From: Xanthoparmelia taractica
Lineage: Eukaryota; Ascomycota; Lecanoromycetes; Lecanorales; Parmeliaceae
Reading direction: 5' to 3'
Length of the DNA stretch: 35,075 nucleotides
Assembly (NCBI GenBank): GCA_033085395.1
Contig: JANQBS010000353.1
Location: 1 to 35,075, forward strand
In this document: positions 1-10,797 of the stretch, piece by piece
How positions within the stretch are numbered: the stretch's first letter is position 1
Layout of the letters: every line of letters begins with the position of its first letter
Notes under the pieces: model-generated
What the model was told of the DNA's origin: nothing
The model's database searches: none
What the model saw: only the letters and a program-made list of their open reading frames with translations
Translations under genes and position numbers: made by a program

Positions 1-2290
1 TAGAAATTTAAGTTATAACTAGAATAATAAGTAGAATATTAATCTTCTCTTTTATATTACTAAAATTAATTATTATTTAATACTTTTATTATTTTTTTAA
101 TTTTATTAATAATATTATTAAGCGACTCTACGCGACTTCTTGCTCGTTTAATCCTCTATATTTAATTATTAATATTAAAATATTAATAATTTCGATACGT
201 TTATTCGAGCGTATTTTAATATATCTTTATCTAAGATATTTAATTAAACTTAACTTCTTAATTCGATTCTTTTAATATTATATTCTTATAATTTAAACGT
301 AAAAGTGTTATCTATTTATAGAGATATTTTATATTTGATTAAGTCTCGCTATAATAGATAGTTAATTTTTTATAAATCGTTTTTAAAGCCTCGCGAAGTT
401 CGATTTTTTACGAAATTCGCTTACGTTTTAATTTTCGAATCTTCTTTTTAATATAATTAAATAATCTATTATAGATATTAAGTATATAATAAATTATTAG
501 CTTCTTATTTTTATTTATTAGCTTCGTAAAAGTATAAAAGAATCTAATTAATTTAATTAGAATTTCGACTTGCGATTATTTATTCGCGCTAAGTCTAAGA
601 AAATTATCTAATTTCTTTTTAAAAAAGCGATCGATATCGCTACGAAGTAAATAAGATCGTATTAATATATAATAGATTAAGTTTCAACGAACTTTAATAT
701 TCTAAAATATTTTAAGTGCGCGTTTTTACTAATATAGCTTCTTATCGATAGATAAATAATATCAATTAATTAAGTTATAAGTATTATTAAGTCGTTTAAA
801 TTAAAGCTTGAAGAAATACTTCTTACGCTAACTACTAGCATTAATATAGATCTTCGTTTTATAAATTTATATATATTAGATATTAATAATAACTAGAATA
901 ATAATTAGAATTTATATATCTTAGCTAAAGTTATTAATAAATCTTTCTCTTATCTTTAAATAGCGTTCTATTTCTTCGAATTATATTAGTTTTTCTAAAA
1001 GTTCTCGTTAATTAAACTAACGCGAATCTTATTAAGAAGCTCTTATAAGAATAATTAAATAATATGCGTTATATAGAGAATATATTTAAGATCTCTTATA
1101 TTTTACTCTTTAAGATTAAGTAAATTATTAAACTCGCTCTATAAAAGAGTCTCGATAAGATTACGAAAGAGTGTATTATTATTAGTCGTATTATCGATTA
1201 TTAAAGTTATAATTACGAGTCGAAAAGGTGTAATATATTTGATAATATGAGACTAGTTTTTCGAATATTATATCGAAAGGCATGGGATATCTTATACTTT
1301 CATTGGGTTTTTAATAAATATATTACGTAATATTTTTTTATATTCTAAAAATACGTAAAAAGCTTAAGCAAACGCTTATATAATTATAAAATTCTATAAA
1401 TAAATTAAAAAGATATAATTTTTTAAAAAAAGTTAAAAAAAAGTTGAAAACGACTATGTTTAACAAATACCACACCTTTCCAACCCGTAGTCTTAATTTA
1501 ATAAGTATTATGTTATTTTATTAGTTTTTAATTTATTAATTAATAGTAATTATATCTCGAAAATTCAATAAGAGTTATAGTAATTGTTAATCTTATATCT
1601 TCGTTTTTCTTAGTATATATATATTCGTTTTATTAATTAATTAGCTAGCTAGCGAGATAGTAGCGAGAACACTAGCTTTCTTTTAAAAAAAAGTATTTAT
1701 TATAAGATTTTTAATTATATAAACGTAGAATTAATTATAACTAGTTTGAACGCTAGATTCTTTATACTTAGCTAGCTTATAGTTATTTAAATAGTTTAAT
1801 AATTTATATATATTACTTATATTTAGTCGAGATTAAGTTATTTCTTAATATATATTATCTTAATAATATAAAGTAAAGAAGCGTAGATATTATTTAAGTT
1901 TTATATAAAAGAAAGCGAGTATTAACTACGTAAATAAGATTTAATTATAACTCTAATAATATAAGATTAAGATATTAATTTAATCTTACTCTTACTTTAA
2001 ATAAATATATATATATAATTTATAAATCGAGAAATCAACGTAGGTTTATATTATTAATAAATATAAATACTTGACTTAAGATAATTAAAAAGAAATATAT
2101 TAATCTTTAATAATTAAAGAAAGTATTTAAAGTAAATTAATAATTAAGAGTTTTATTTAGATTTTAACTAAAAAAACTAAAAAAAAAAATTTACTTTTAC
2201 TTTTAAAATAGAAGTCTTTATCTCAATTTATTCTAATAAAATATTATTAAGAAATAATTAATAAAGAATATAGTATAATAATACACTAGT
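1..2290. repeat. AT-rich RIP-degraded repeat block
   Basis: Almost pure A/T with scattered CG, CT, GA and TC. CA/TG and CC/GG dinucleotides are nearly missing from whole lines of sequence (for example 1-120), while CG stays common. This is the pattern left by repeat-induced point mutation (C to T on either strand, mainly at CpA). No protein can be read in any frame. The block is probably several overlapping transposon remnants; I cannot identify their families. It ends sharply near 2285-2300, where normal base composition resumes. Confidence 0.85.
1214..1489. mobile_element. Small TIR element (MITE-like) with TA duplication
   Basis: Positions 1216-1244 and the reverse complement of 1461-1487 align over about 28 bp. 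They share the core AAAGGTGT and a matching outer end (CGRGTYGR), with a 2-bp gap, and most other mismatches are transitions. Both ends are flanked by TA (1214-1215 and 1488-1489), the target duplication of Tc1/mariner elements. The interior is about 270 bp with no coding capacity. Unlike the surrounding block it keeps CA and TG (for example around 1282-1312 and 1464-1484). A chance inverted repeat in AT-rich DNA is the alternative, but the shared core is GC-containing and specific. Confidence 0.5.
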
Positions 2291-2838
2291 ATCTTTCAAT
2301 CATCAACCTGTCCGCGACATCAAGAGACCGTACTCTTTGTGCGAAGTACTCAGCACCATCCCAAACTCAAACCCATCACAACACTGCTCTCTATCCACTT
2401 CTACGTACATATTAATAGTGAATATTACACAAAACCTGACCAAAATGCGCGTCGAACAAATTGCGACCTAGCATACACCATTGATGACGCTGTTAAAATA
2501 AAGTTCAAAGAGCGAGCGGAGCCGGAGTAAGAGGAGAGGGTGAACGCGGTGGATTTCGAGGCGATAAAGAAGTACTTTATGTCTTGTTTCCTCGCCTTGC
2601 AGTTATATTTCCCGTGCTAGTTAAGGGTATGTGAAGTAAAATGTGAAATAGTCTATCCTAGACGACACTGACACTCTCAAAGCATTGGTATATCTCAGGA
2701 AGGACTTGAAGGTCTTTGACTTCCTGTTCGATATTATCCAGCGTACCGTTACTGCTTGATGATATGCGATCGGGCAAGCGTGTTGTGTGAGATGTTGTTT
2801 TAAAATGGACGACGTAGGCTAGTACTATCTAATACACG
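2291..2838 (+). other. Normal-composition segment with possible gene fragment
   Basis: Between the AT block and the retrotransposon lies about 550 bp of ordinary composition. A reading frame from 2339 runs 63 codons to a stop at 2528-2530. The same frame then stays open for another 33 codons (to about 2632), with a charged, protein-like composition (KERAEPE before the stop; NAVDFEAIKKYF after it). This could be a gene fragment broken by one stop, but I recognise no family. The remaining part to 2838 shows nothing. It represents the pre-insertion left flank of the copia element. Confidence 0.3.
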
Positions 2839-2843
2839 CTTCT

Positions 2844-3128
2844 TGTTGGTATTAGGTAATTATTTCGCTCGGTTTCTAGTCAATTCTAGCGGGGAAGGAT
2901 CCCCTGGTTCAGCTAGTGTTCTATGGGTGGAGATAGCGAATGATGGCGAATCTAATGGAATCTTCTCAGCGAGTATATAGACTAATTCATAATCGCCTTC
3001 ATATGCTTTCTTTCTTATGTTCTTAAGACCTAATCAATTAGATTAATTAGCTAGTCTTAGTTAATTATTAAATAGTATTTCTACTTAGTTATAGCTTTCT
3101 CGCTACCTACAAATCAGTTATTGCAATA
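2844..3128 (+). repeat. 5' LTR of copia element
   Basis: This 285-bp LTR starts TGTTGGTATTAGG and ends TTGCAATA, aligning without gaps to 7743-8027. By hand I count about 35 differences, all transitions. In 27 of them this copy carries A or T where the other has G or C; nearly all of the last 175 bp follow that rule. In the first ~100 bp this copy often keeps the G that the 3' copy has lost. Confidence 0.92.
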
Positions 3129-3184
3129 GATTATAAGTCCGATTAGTCTGAATTAACTTAGTATTAGTTATCTATATTATTACT

Positions 3185-6100
3185 ATAATAGAATAAGATA
3201 ATAAGATATTCGCTAACGAGGGATTAGCGATATTAATCTCGAACGAATAGAGGGGTCTTTACATTAAGTAGAAGGACTTAAACAATATTTATGATTTTCT
3301 ACTCGAGATAGATCTAACGAATCTCGATAAGACTCTTCTAAAGTCGAGTTACGCTCGTTTAAGAGTGTTGAAAGACCATAACTATTATACGTGGGCCTAA
3401 ACTTATAAGAGATTTCTACGTGAACGAGAAATATGAGAAATAGTATCGAAAAGTCTTTCTCGCCTAATAACGAGAAAGGAGATTAAAAATTAAATAATTT
3501 TGAATTAATAAATCGTTACTCTATTAATGAGTAATATTAAGAATTCTTAATAGACGTATATAACTTATTTAAAGCGTGCGAAGAATATTTGAGACGAATT
3601 GCGACGTATTTATAATGTAAGTGAAAAGGGACGGCTTATAATAATATTATAGCGTTTCTATAACTATATTAAGAAAAGTAATAAATTTATCGATTAGATG
3701 ATTTTAACCCTGAAGTAACTCAGCGACGAGATCTATAACCTCGTCTCGAAGATTAGACCTTTAGAAATTAGCCGTGCTATAGTGATTATAAACGCGTGTT
3801 AGAGGGAGAAGTATATAATAATTAAATTCACACTCGGCCAAGTAGATATATTAATATTAACCCTAATAGTCGAATAGCTTAGGAGCGTGAAATAGAATAT
3901 TCGTAAGTCTAAGAAAGACGCGAATATAGTAAGAGAAGATTGTAATAAATAAGATTAGCGAGAACGATCTTAAGGTACTAATAAGTTAGTTATTAAGTGC
4001 TATAATTACGATAAGAGAGGTTACTATAAATCTAAGTGTATTAATCTCAATAAGAACGATACGAATAAGAATTTAAGATCTAAGAATAATCGAAAGATCT
4101 CGAATAAGATATAAGATTAGCTCGCGGGACGTAAGGATAAAGTAGTAGTTATTACTAAGGATTAGAATAAAAACTTATTTGAATTATTGAAGGAACGGGT
4201 TTAAATAACTTTATATAAGTATAAGAAGATTATAAGATAACTTATTGACTTAGAAGTAACTCGATATATAACGCCTCAGCGCGAATTATTTACTAGATTT
4301 ATATTCTACGATAAATTAGTTAAATTCGACGATTAGAGCGAGTTATTAATTACTAAATGAGAAGATATTCAAATAAGAATTAAACGTTACATTTAGATTA
4401 TAAGAGACGTACTCTATATACCTAAAATAAGTGTTAACTTATTATCTATTATCGCCTTGGATCGGTGAGGATATATAATAATTTTTAAAGAATAGAGTAT
4501 TAAAATCGTTAATAAACAGACTAATAGAACCGTCGCATAAGATTACGTATCGAATAATTTATACGAACTTACGAATTACGTATTAGATCGAGCGTTTATA
4601 ACTTAGAAACTAGTGATTTAGGAGAATTAGAAATTAGCGGATTAGAAATTAGCGATATAGAAGCAAGTAAGTGAGGAATTAGTATCGACTGAGATCTTAA
4701 CTATAAATAGGTCGCCTAGAAAGATATTCGAACTCGTATATAAACGACTCGGTTATACGGGCGTATATCGACTAAAAGACCTATATTAGTATGCGAGCGA
4801 TGTGAAGGCTTTTAACGTATTAACGAATTTCGAATATAAGATATATAACGTCTCGAAGATGATTAGAACGATTAATCGCGAGCTTAAGATTAAGATAGCG
4901 ATATTCGAAGCGAGACTTTATACGGACTTTTAAGGGCTATTTTTAGTTGAAAGTATTATAGAAGAATATACTCTATTTGTATTACTAATTAACGAGGCGA
5001 CTAAACGAGTATTTCTTCGCCCACTCGTTACGAAGGCGAATATTTATGAATTTCTTTTAAATAACGTTAGACTGCTATTGATAGAAAGTTATATATCGAT
5101 AATAACTATTAGGACGAATAACGCGAAGGAGTATCAAGCTACTCGAAAAGAACTACTAAATATAAGTGTGACGATGGAGTCTACGAGCACATATATCGTA
5201 TATTAAAACGAGATTTTCGAACGATTCAATAGGACCGTGATCACGCTCGCCAGATTGATGTTAATTTAATTCGAATTATTATTAATCTTCTAGACGGAGG
5301 TCGTAATATACGTATATTATATATATAATCGATTATCGCAGAGGAATAGAGAAAGTAAGTTATTGAATAAGCTATAATTTAAGAAGAAATTAGATCTTAG
5401 TAAAGAGAGAGTGTTTAAATATGTGTGTAAAGTGTTTCTAGCTAAGGAGCAACGAGATATTAAGCTGGATATCGTGAGCTACCTAGGGATTTATACTGAG
5501 TATTATTCGAGCACTTAGTATCGTGTATATAGGTTGGATAAGAATCGATTTAAGTGACCTATAAATATGAAGTTTTATGAGGATCGCAAAGGCCTGAAAC
5601 TATTATCTAAAGATCTACTTTCGAAATTCGATTAATTGCGAGCGGATATTTTAGTCATGAACCTCAATCATATCGAGATATCTAATAAAGTTTTAGATAT
5701 CTTAAATAATGCTATATCTAGCGACGACGATGATTAAGATAATAATATATAGTCTAAAGATCATATCACGTTGCTATTAATAAATAATTAAAATACGTCT
5801 TTAAGCGGACTCGAACCAGAGAGAGATTTCTCGTAGGAGAACTTAAATACCGAAGACGATTCGCAATAGGACTAGTAAAATAAGAGTAGCTCTTTAGTTG
5901 GACCTCTCTTAATATCGAGAGTTCTCGTTACTAAAATATTTAATAAAGAAGAGATTTTAGCGATTTATAAACCATTAATCTTAGATACTTTAATTATTAT
6001 ATTAGCATCTAATCTTAGGACTAGAATCTTTAGTAAACGATCTATTAAATTAATAGTAGTATTTAATAGATTAGTTCGCATTAGAAAAAAGATTATAAGT

Positions 6101-7726
6101 TAGAAATTCTTTAAAGAATTCGGTAAATTAAGAGTATACCTCGTCTATAAGTTATTAAAGATCGAGTCGCTTATATACGAAGAAGTTATTAATAAACCTA
6201 ACTTACGAGAATAAATTATAGTTATGACTGCTAAACTCACGATTTATATAATTAATAGCATATGGAAAATCGTTTAGATCTTAGCGGGACGCAAACTAAT
6301 TATATATAAGTAAGTTTATAAGATTAAATATAACTCCGATAAGATTATCGATAAGTATAAAGTTAGATTAATCGCTCGAGGCTTTACTTAGGTGACTAAT
6401 ATCGATTTTGATAAGACGTTTGCTCTTATTATAAGGTTTGAATCTCTACGATTGCTATTTGCGCTTGCAGTACTTCTAGAACTGCGATATTACCAATTGA
6501 ATATAGACAACGCATATCTCAATAGCATTCTACGAGAGGTGATCTATATAATCTTTCCATAGGATTTTTCTATTTTATTAGATGTTAAAGAAAATGAACT
6601 ATAGCTATTAAAGGATTTATATAATCTTAAGTAGTTAGCACGTATTTGAAATTAGAAATTTAGTGAGATACTTAGAAAGATAAGTTTCAAGGTTATTTCT
6701 TTAGATAAATGTATCTTTATTCGAATCACTGGAAGCGAGTTGGCTATTATCGACCTCTATATTGATAATATTCTTATACTTACTAAAACTAAAGTACTTA
6801 TGACCCGAATTAAGAATTAGATTAAGTAAGTTTTTAAGATAAAGAACTCTGGGTTAATAAAAAGAATACTAAGCATTTAAATTTATCGAATTAAGAATAC
6901 GCTAGTAATTAAGCAGTCGCAGTACGCTAGAAAGATATTTTAATAGTACGATATAAAGTAGTGCACCTCGATTAGTACTTCAATCGATAAATATGAGTCT
7001 ATTTAATCCGCTTGATTTAAAGAAGAACGAGTTAATTAGCGGGGATATTAAAAACGAATTAAAAGCCTTATATATCTTATAACTAAAATACGTTCTAACT
7101 TGACCTTCGTTATTAAAAAGCTAAGTTAGTACTACTATAATTTAATTATACGTTATATAAATGCACTTAATCGCGTACTTAGATACGTGGCCGAAATAGT
7201 TAAATATAAACTATGCTTTCGCCGAGACGATGATCTAGTAACCTACTCTAACTCAGCCTATAATAACGATAAATTAAATCGCAAATCTATCTATAATTAT
7301 ATCTTATTGCGAGATTAAGTCGTATATATTTGAATTAGCAAGAAGCAACGCGATATAGCTATATCTACTACTGAGGCTAAGTATATAGCCCTTATTAAGA
7401 CCGCAAAGACTATTATATGAACGACTCGTTAACTAAAAGAACTGTTCTATCGGAATCCCAAGAACGCTCTTATATAGCTACTTGATAATAATAAGGTCAG
7501 CCTAGCCCTCGTCAAGAACCCTAAATGTTATTAAAGAACCAAGCACATTAATATTCAGTACCACTATATACGCCAGGTCTACGAGAATAGATTAATTGAA
7601 CTTAATTTCGTGCCCACCGCTGATCAAGCAGCTAATATACTAACTAAACCGCTTGCTACGCAGGCGTATCAGCGAGATAGACAGTTGCTCGATCTATATA
7701 GCCTCAAGTCCGTCCTAAATGGGTGA
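3185..7726 (+). pseudogene. gag-pol polyprotein, disabled by transitions
   Basis: All landmarks lie in one frame, so the original was a single gag-pol reading frame. A CCHC-type zinc knuckle is at 3998-4039, with its second Cys and its His codons replaced by Tyr codons. The protease active site is at 4247-4276: the Asp codon is present and the following residues are altered by C-to-T or G-to-A. The integrase zinc-binding region (4738-4860) has His and Cys codons changed to Tyr, and the integrase core spans about 4915-5340 (NAKEY near 5120). Reverse transcriptase spans about 6340-6790 (YIDN at 6758-6769, one Asp of the usual pair changed), and RNase H covers 7200-7700 (TEAKY near 7372). The terminal stop is TGA 7724-7726. 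Dozens of in-frame TAG, TAA and TGA codons interrupt it, but no frameshift shows at the landmarks. The start is uncertain; I place it where gag-like sequence begins. Confidence 0.88.
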
Positions 7727-7732
7727 AATAAT

Positions 7733-7742
7733 AAAGAGGAAG
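7733..7742 (+). promoter_or_regulatory. Polypurine tract (plus-strand primer)
   Basis: AAAGAGGAAG lies directly against the 3' LTR, the expected position and composition for priming plus-strand DNA synthesis in an LTR retrotransposon. Confidence 0.75.
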
Positions 7743-8027
7743 TGTTGATATTAGATAATTATTTCGCTCGATTTCTAGCCAATTCCAGCGGGGAAGAATC
7801 CTCTGATTCAGCCAGCGTTCTATGAGTGGAGATAGCGAATAATGGCGAATCTAATGGAATCTTCTCAGCGAGTATATAGACTGGTCCATGACCGCCTTCA
7901 TGTGCTTCCTTCCTTATGTTCTTAAGACCTAATCAATTAGATCAATCAGCTAGCCTTAGCCAATCATTGAACAGTATTTCTGCTTAGTCATAGCTTTCCC
8001 GCTGCCTGCAAATCAGTCATTGCAACA
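7743..8027 (+). repeat. 3' LTR of copia element
   Basis: This 285-bp direct repeat of 2844-3128 starts TGTTGATATTAG and ends CATTGCAACA, and is followed by the CTTCT duplication. It is the better preserved copy over its last 175 bp, where it keeps every C and G that the 5' copy has lost. In its first ~100 bp it shows 8 changes to A or T of its own, six of them at GG. Confidence 0.92.
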
Positions 8028-8169
8028 CTTCTCGACTCGGCATACTTGTATTTCTTTCTTTTTTGATGGCATTAGAAACTAGACTCGATAATGCGGCGTA
8101 GGGAGAAGTCATGACTGGTACGAAAATCTTAGTGACTCTCTCACTCCCACCCATTCAACCGATCTCGTT

Positions 8170-9270
8170 TAGCTATCGTCAGACATATCTATCCTTGACG
8201 ATCTCTTGATCGCAAGACGGTAGACTGGCGCCGTCAATATCGCAAAGGAACATTCGCACGCCCTTCGTGCTTGGTTTTTTCCTACCTGAAGCCTTTACCA
8301 TCCTCACATCAGCAATCCCTCTCATAACCCCCGTCCCCATTCTCAACAACACGATAATACCCACAGCGCCAGCGCCAAATAAAAAGATTGATCTCTCAAA
8401 ATGCGACCTCACCTCGCACTTCCCCAATATGACTGACTACCGCATCACCGGCACACCCCTCCTCCTGCGCCGCAGCACCAAAAGGCAGCCGCCTGTTCAC
8501 AGAGGAGATCGCTGCCCACGACGTCATGGACAAGGCTATCTCCGCCAGGTCGTCACAAAAACTCAACGCCGGCTCCGGAAAAGGCATCGGTAGACCATGG
8601 CAGATTGACAGGCAGCTGTCTGTCTTATCCCATCGATCTGCGCATTGAAGCGCTTCAGGATACGGGCTTCACTATTAATTTCCTGTTTGTTGGGTAAGCA
8701 AATTTCATTGTCGGCGGCGGTAGTTCTTTTGGCTAGATTTTTCTCTCCTGCAAGGGCAATAACAAATGGGTTCATCAGCCATTGTTCCAGTATGCATGAT
8801 GAGGCTCATTTTTCCGTGAACGAAGCGCTAAAATCCTCGCGAGTGATGTCCTTGCGGGCCTGTGGCAGTACATGAATGGATGAACCGTGGAGTAATCTTC
8901 GAGGGATCGCCTTTGGCGTACTGCTTGCCAGCCAAGGGTGGGCATGGGCGTCTTAGCAAAATCGCGCTCGATCCTCCTCCACCCGAACCGTCTTCTTCCT
9001 TGAGCCCGAACGCAAATCTTGCTCTGAACGCGATCGAGTAAGAAGTTGCGAGCGATGGGTAGGCGTCCAGGAGATGGCGGGTGCATGGGAGGGATTGAAC
9101 GTTTATCAGGAAATATTTGTAGTCACGATGCGGATCCGTATATTGCTATATTTAGGAACGATCATCTTCATAATCCAGACGACAATAACGGCTCGTAAAT
9201 GTCCAGATGGAATGCTTTGGTTTAATCGATCGGGTACTTCAAGAATTGGCGCAAATGTCGTAGATGGTTG
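8170..9270 (+). pseudogene. Possible broken protein-coding gene, family unknown
   Basis: Several adjacent frames on the plus strand look protein-like but do not join into one open frame. An ATG at 8429 begins MTDYRITGTP, then the frame appears to shift near 8465-8475. It continues in another frame (8469-8648) with KGSRLFTEEIAAHDVMDKA and, further on, GKGIGRPWQIDRQLSV, ending at a stop. A further piece at 8880-9041 contains RGVIFEGSPLAYCLPAKGG. No intron with good splice sites repairs these breaks. The opposite strand also has open frames (8179-8427, one hydrophobic stretch), so strand is uncertain. It sits 150 bp from the retrotransposon, so decay near a repeat is plausible. I recognise no family. 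Confidence 0.3.
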
Positions 9271-9651
9271 AAAGAAGTGGACAGTACCATGGCCCTTTTT
9301 TGCTCGGCTATAAGAACGTCAACATCAAGTGTATGATCTCACAAGCTCAATCATCAAGAGGCGCAAAGTAGCCACAGGGATCTTGTCCCACTTAACCAAG
9401 TGCTGCAACCATGAGAAATAGCTTTGAGTACAGCCAGCCAGCCCCTCACGCACCGGACGCAAAACAATCGCAATGCAGTACGGTCATTAAAGTGCGTAGA
9501 TAGGAAGGAAGATGGCACAGTAAATCCAATTCACACGACACACGAACACGACACACGACTCCTCCAGGTGTCAGTCCCACCCACGAATCCTCTCAACGCA
9601 AACCCCTTACAAAACCCCATCTAGCAACGTACTCGTGCAAACGTCTCTAGT
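9271..9651. other. Intergenic, nothing recognised
   Basis: About 380 bp without a supportable gene or signal. It lies between the possible broken gene and the microsatellite cluster. Confidence 0.5.
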
Positions 9652-9763
9652 CTCCCTTCCCTTCCCTTCCCTTCCCTTGCCTTCCCTCACACGTACCCCC
9701 CTCCCCGCCCTCCCTCCCTCCCTCCTCCCTCCTCCCCCAACCCCCAAACACACACACACACAC
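9652..9763. repeat. CCCTT, CTCC and CA microsatellites
   Basis: Three simple repeats stand in tandem: (CCCTT)n at about 9652-9688, a CCTCC-rich tract at about 9709-9737, and (CA)8 at 9748-9763. The open frames seen across them are low-complexity artefacts. Confidence 0.9.
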
Positions 9764-9862
9764 TCACCCACCCCCTTCAAACCACCATACCCCTCTCTTT
9801 CACAACGCGATGCATCAATCCAATCCACTTAACATTAACAATAACAAGATCAATCAGCACCC

Positions 9863-9864
9863 CT

Positions 9865-9936
<72 letters not shown>

Positions 9937-9970
9937 TCATTCTTTCTTTCATTCTTTCTGTCTTTCTTTC
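9863..9970. repeat. (CTTT)n tetranucleotide microsatellite
   Basis: About 27 units of CTTT with a few interruptions (CATT, TGTC) near the 3' end. It is a pure pyrimidine strand of over 70 nt, able in principle to form triplex DNA. Confidence 0.95.
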
Positions 9971-10120
9971 AATCAAGCGGGAATGGTTTTTTCCAAGCAC
10001 GAGCTGGCTGCAGCGCTGAGAATATCATATCTTGGGTGTGCGAAAGGGATGGGGGGTCAGATTCGAATGTGATGTGGGAGGGGGGAAGAGTGCGAGAGCG
10101 GAGGCCAAGGTGGCTAAGGT

Positions 10121-10200
10121 AGGTAGGAAGGAAAGAAGGAAGGAAGGAAGGAAGGAAGGAAGGGAGGGAGGGAGGGAGGGAGGAAGGAAGGAAGGAAGGG
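10121..10200. repeat. (GGAA)n / (GGGA)n microsatellite
   Basis: A purine-only tract of GGAA units switching to GGGA (about 10162-10181) and back to GGAA. It lies 150 bp from the CTTT pyrimidine tract. Confidence 0.93.
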
Positions 10201-10390
10201 GAGAAGGAAGAGAGAAAGGGGACCGTCTGATGTGCTCGTCTTCAATTCGCTCTTGGGGTTCAAAGGTTTGGCGCAGGCGCCATGCATTGGGATGGATAGT
10301 TCTGTCCAGGCCCTTTTTTTTATTATTGTGATGAATTGGACAGAAAGGGCGGGCTTGGTTGACGAGATAGTAGCAAGGTTGAGGACGTTC

Positions 10391-10410
10391 CACACACACA
10401 CACACACACA
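10391..10410. repeat. (CA)10 microsatellite
   Basis: Ten uninterrupted CA units. The 386 bp from here to the end of the MARVEL gene (10411-10797) hold nothing else I can support; they are probably that gene's 3' flank. Confidence 0.95.
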
Positions 10411-10797
10411 TTTGTAGAGGGCAGAAGGAAACCCGGGAAACTTCGTGGTGATCGTCATCGGGAGATACCCAAAAAGGAGCGTGGTGGTCACGGTGATAGG
10501 GCTTCGTTATTGAAGACAAGTATTATTATTACATCTTTTGCATTGAGTAGACTGAAGTAGCAGTCGACACCTGCATTTCGCTACCGTTGAAAACGGATCG
10601 TATGTACTCGCTCGCTAAAATATCGCTGCAAATAGGAGAGTATCCCGGTATCAATTTTTGGTATGAGACCCGCCCGTTCATATTGAATCGTAAAGGCGGG
10701 TTGGCTGAGAAATAGTTGCTAGCCATGTGATAACTGGAGCTCAGGCCCAAGTTTGGCAAGGCAAGCAAGATAATCAAGGGCTCTCATCAGGGTTCGA

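Larger units (their letters stand above)
2844..8027 (+). mobile_element. Full-length Ty1/copia LTR retrotransposon, RIP-inactivated
   Basis: The element is 5184 bp with two 285-bp LTRs in direct orientation (TGTT...AACA, AATA at the mutated 5' copy). A perfect 5-bp target site duplication CTTCT lies at 2839-2843 and 8028-8032. Internal order is gag zinc knuckle, protease, integrase, reverse transcriptase, RNase H; integrase before reverse transcriptase defines the copia superfamily. A purine tract precedes the 3' LTR. No clear tRNA primer-binding site is legible just after the 5' LTR, probably because of mutation. Base composition is AT-shifted over most of its length but returns toward normal in the last 600 bp. 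Confidence 0.93.

Noticed and set aside
1..1213. Decoding the transposon family in the oldest RIP block
   Set aside because: Mutation is too heavy; no frame gave a recognisable motif on either strand.
9607..10519. Several open frames of 60-160 codons on both strands
   Set aside because: They run through CTTT, GGAA, CCCTT and CA microsatellites; the encoded sequences are simple repeats (FLSF, RKEGRKEG, PSLPSF) and are artefacts.
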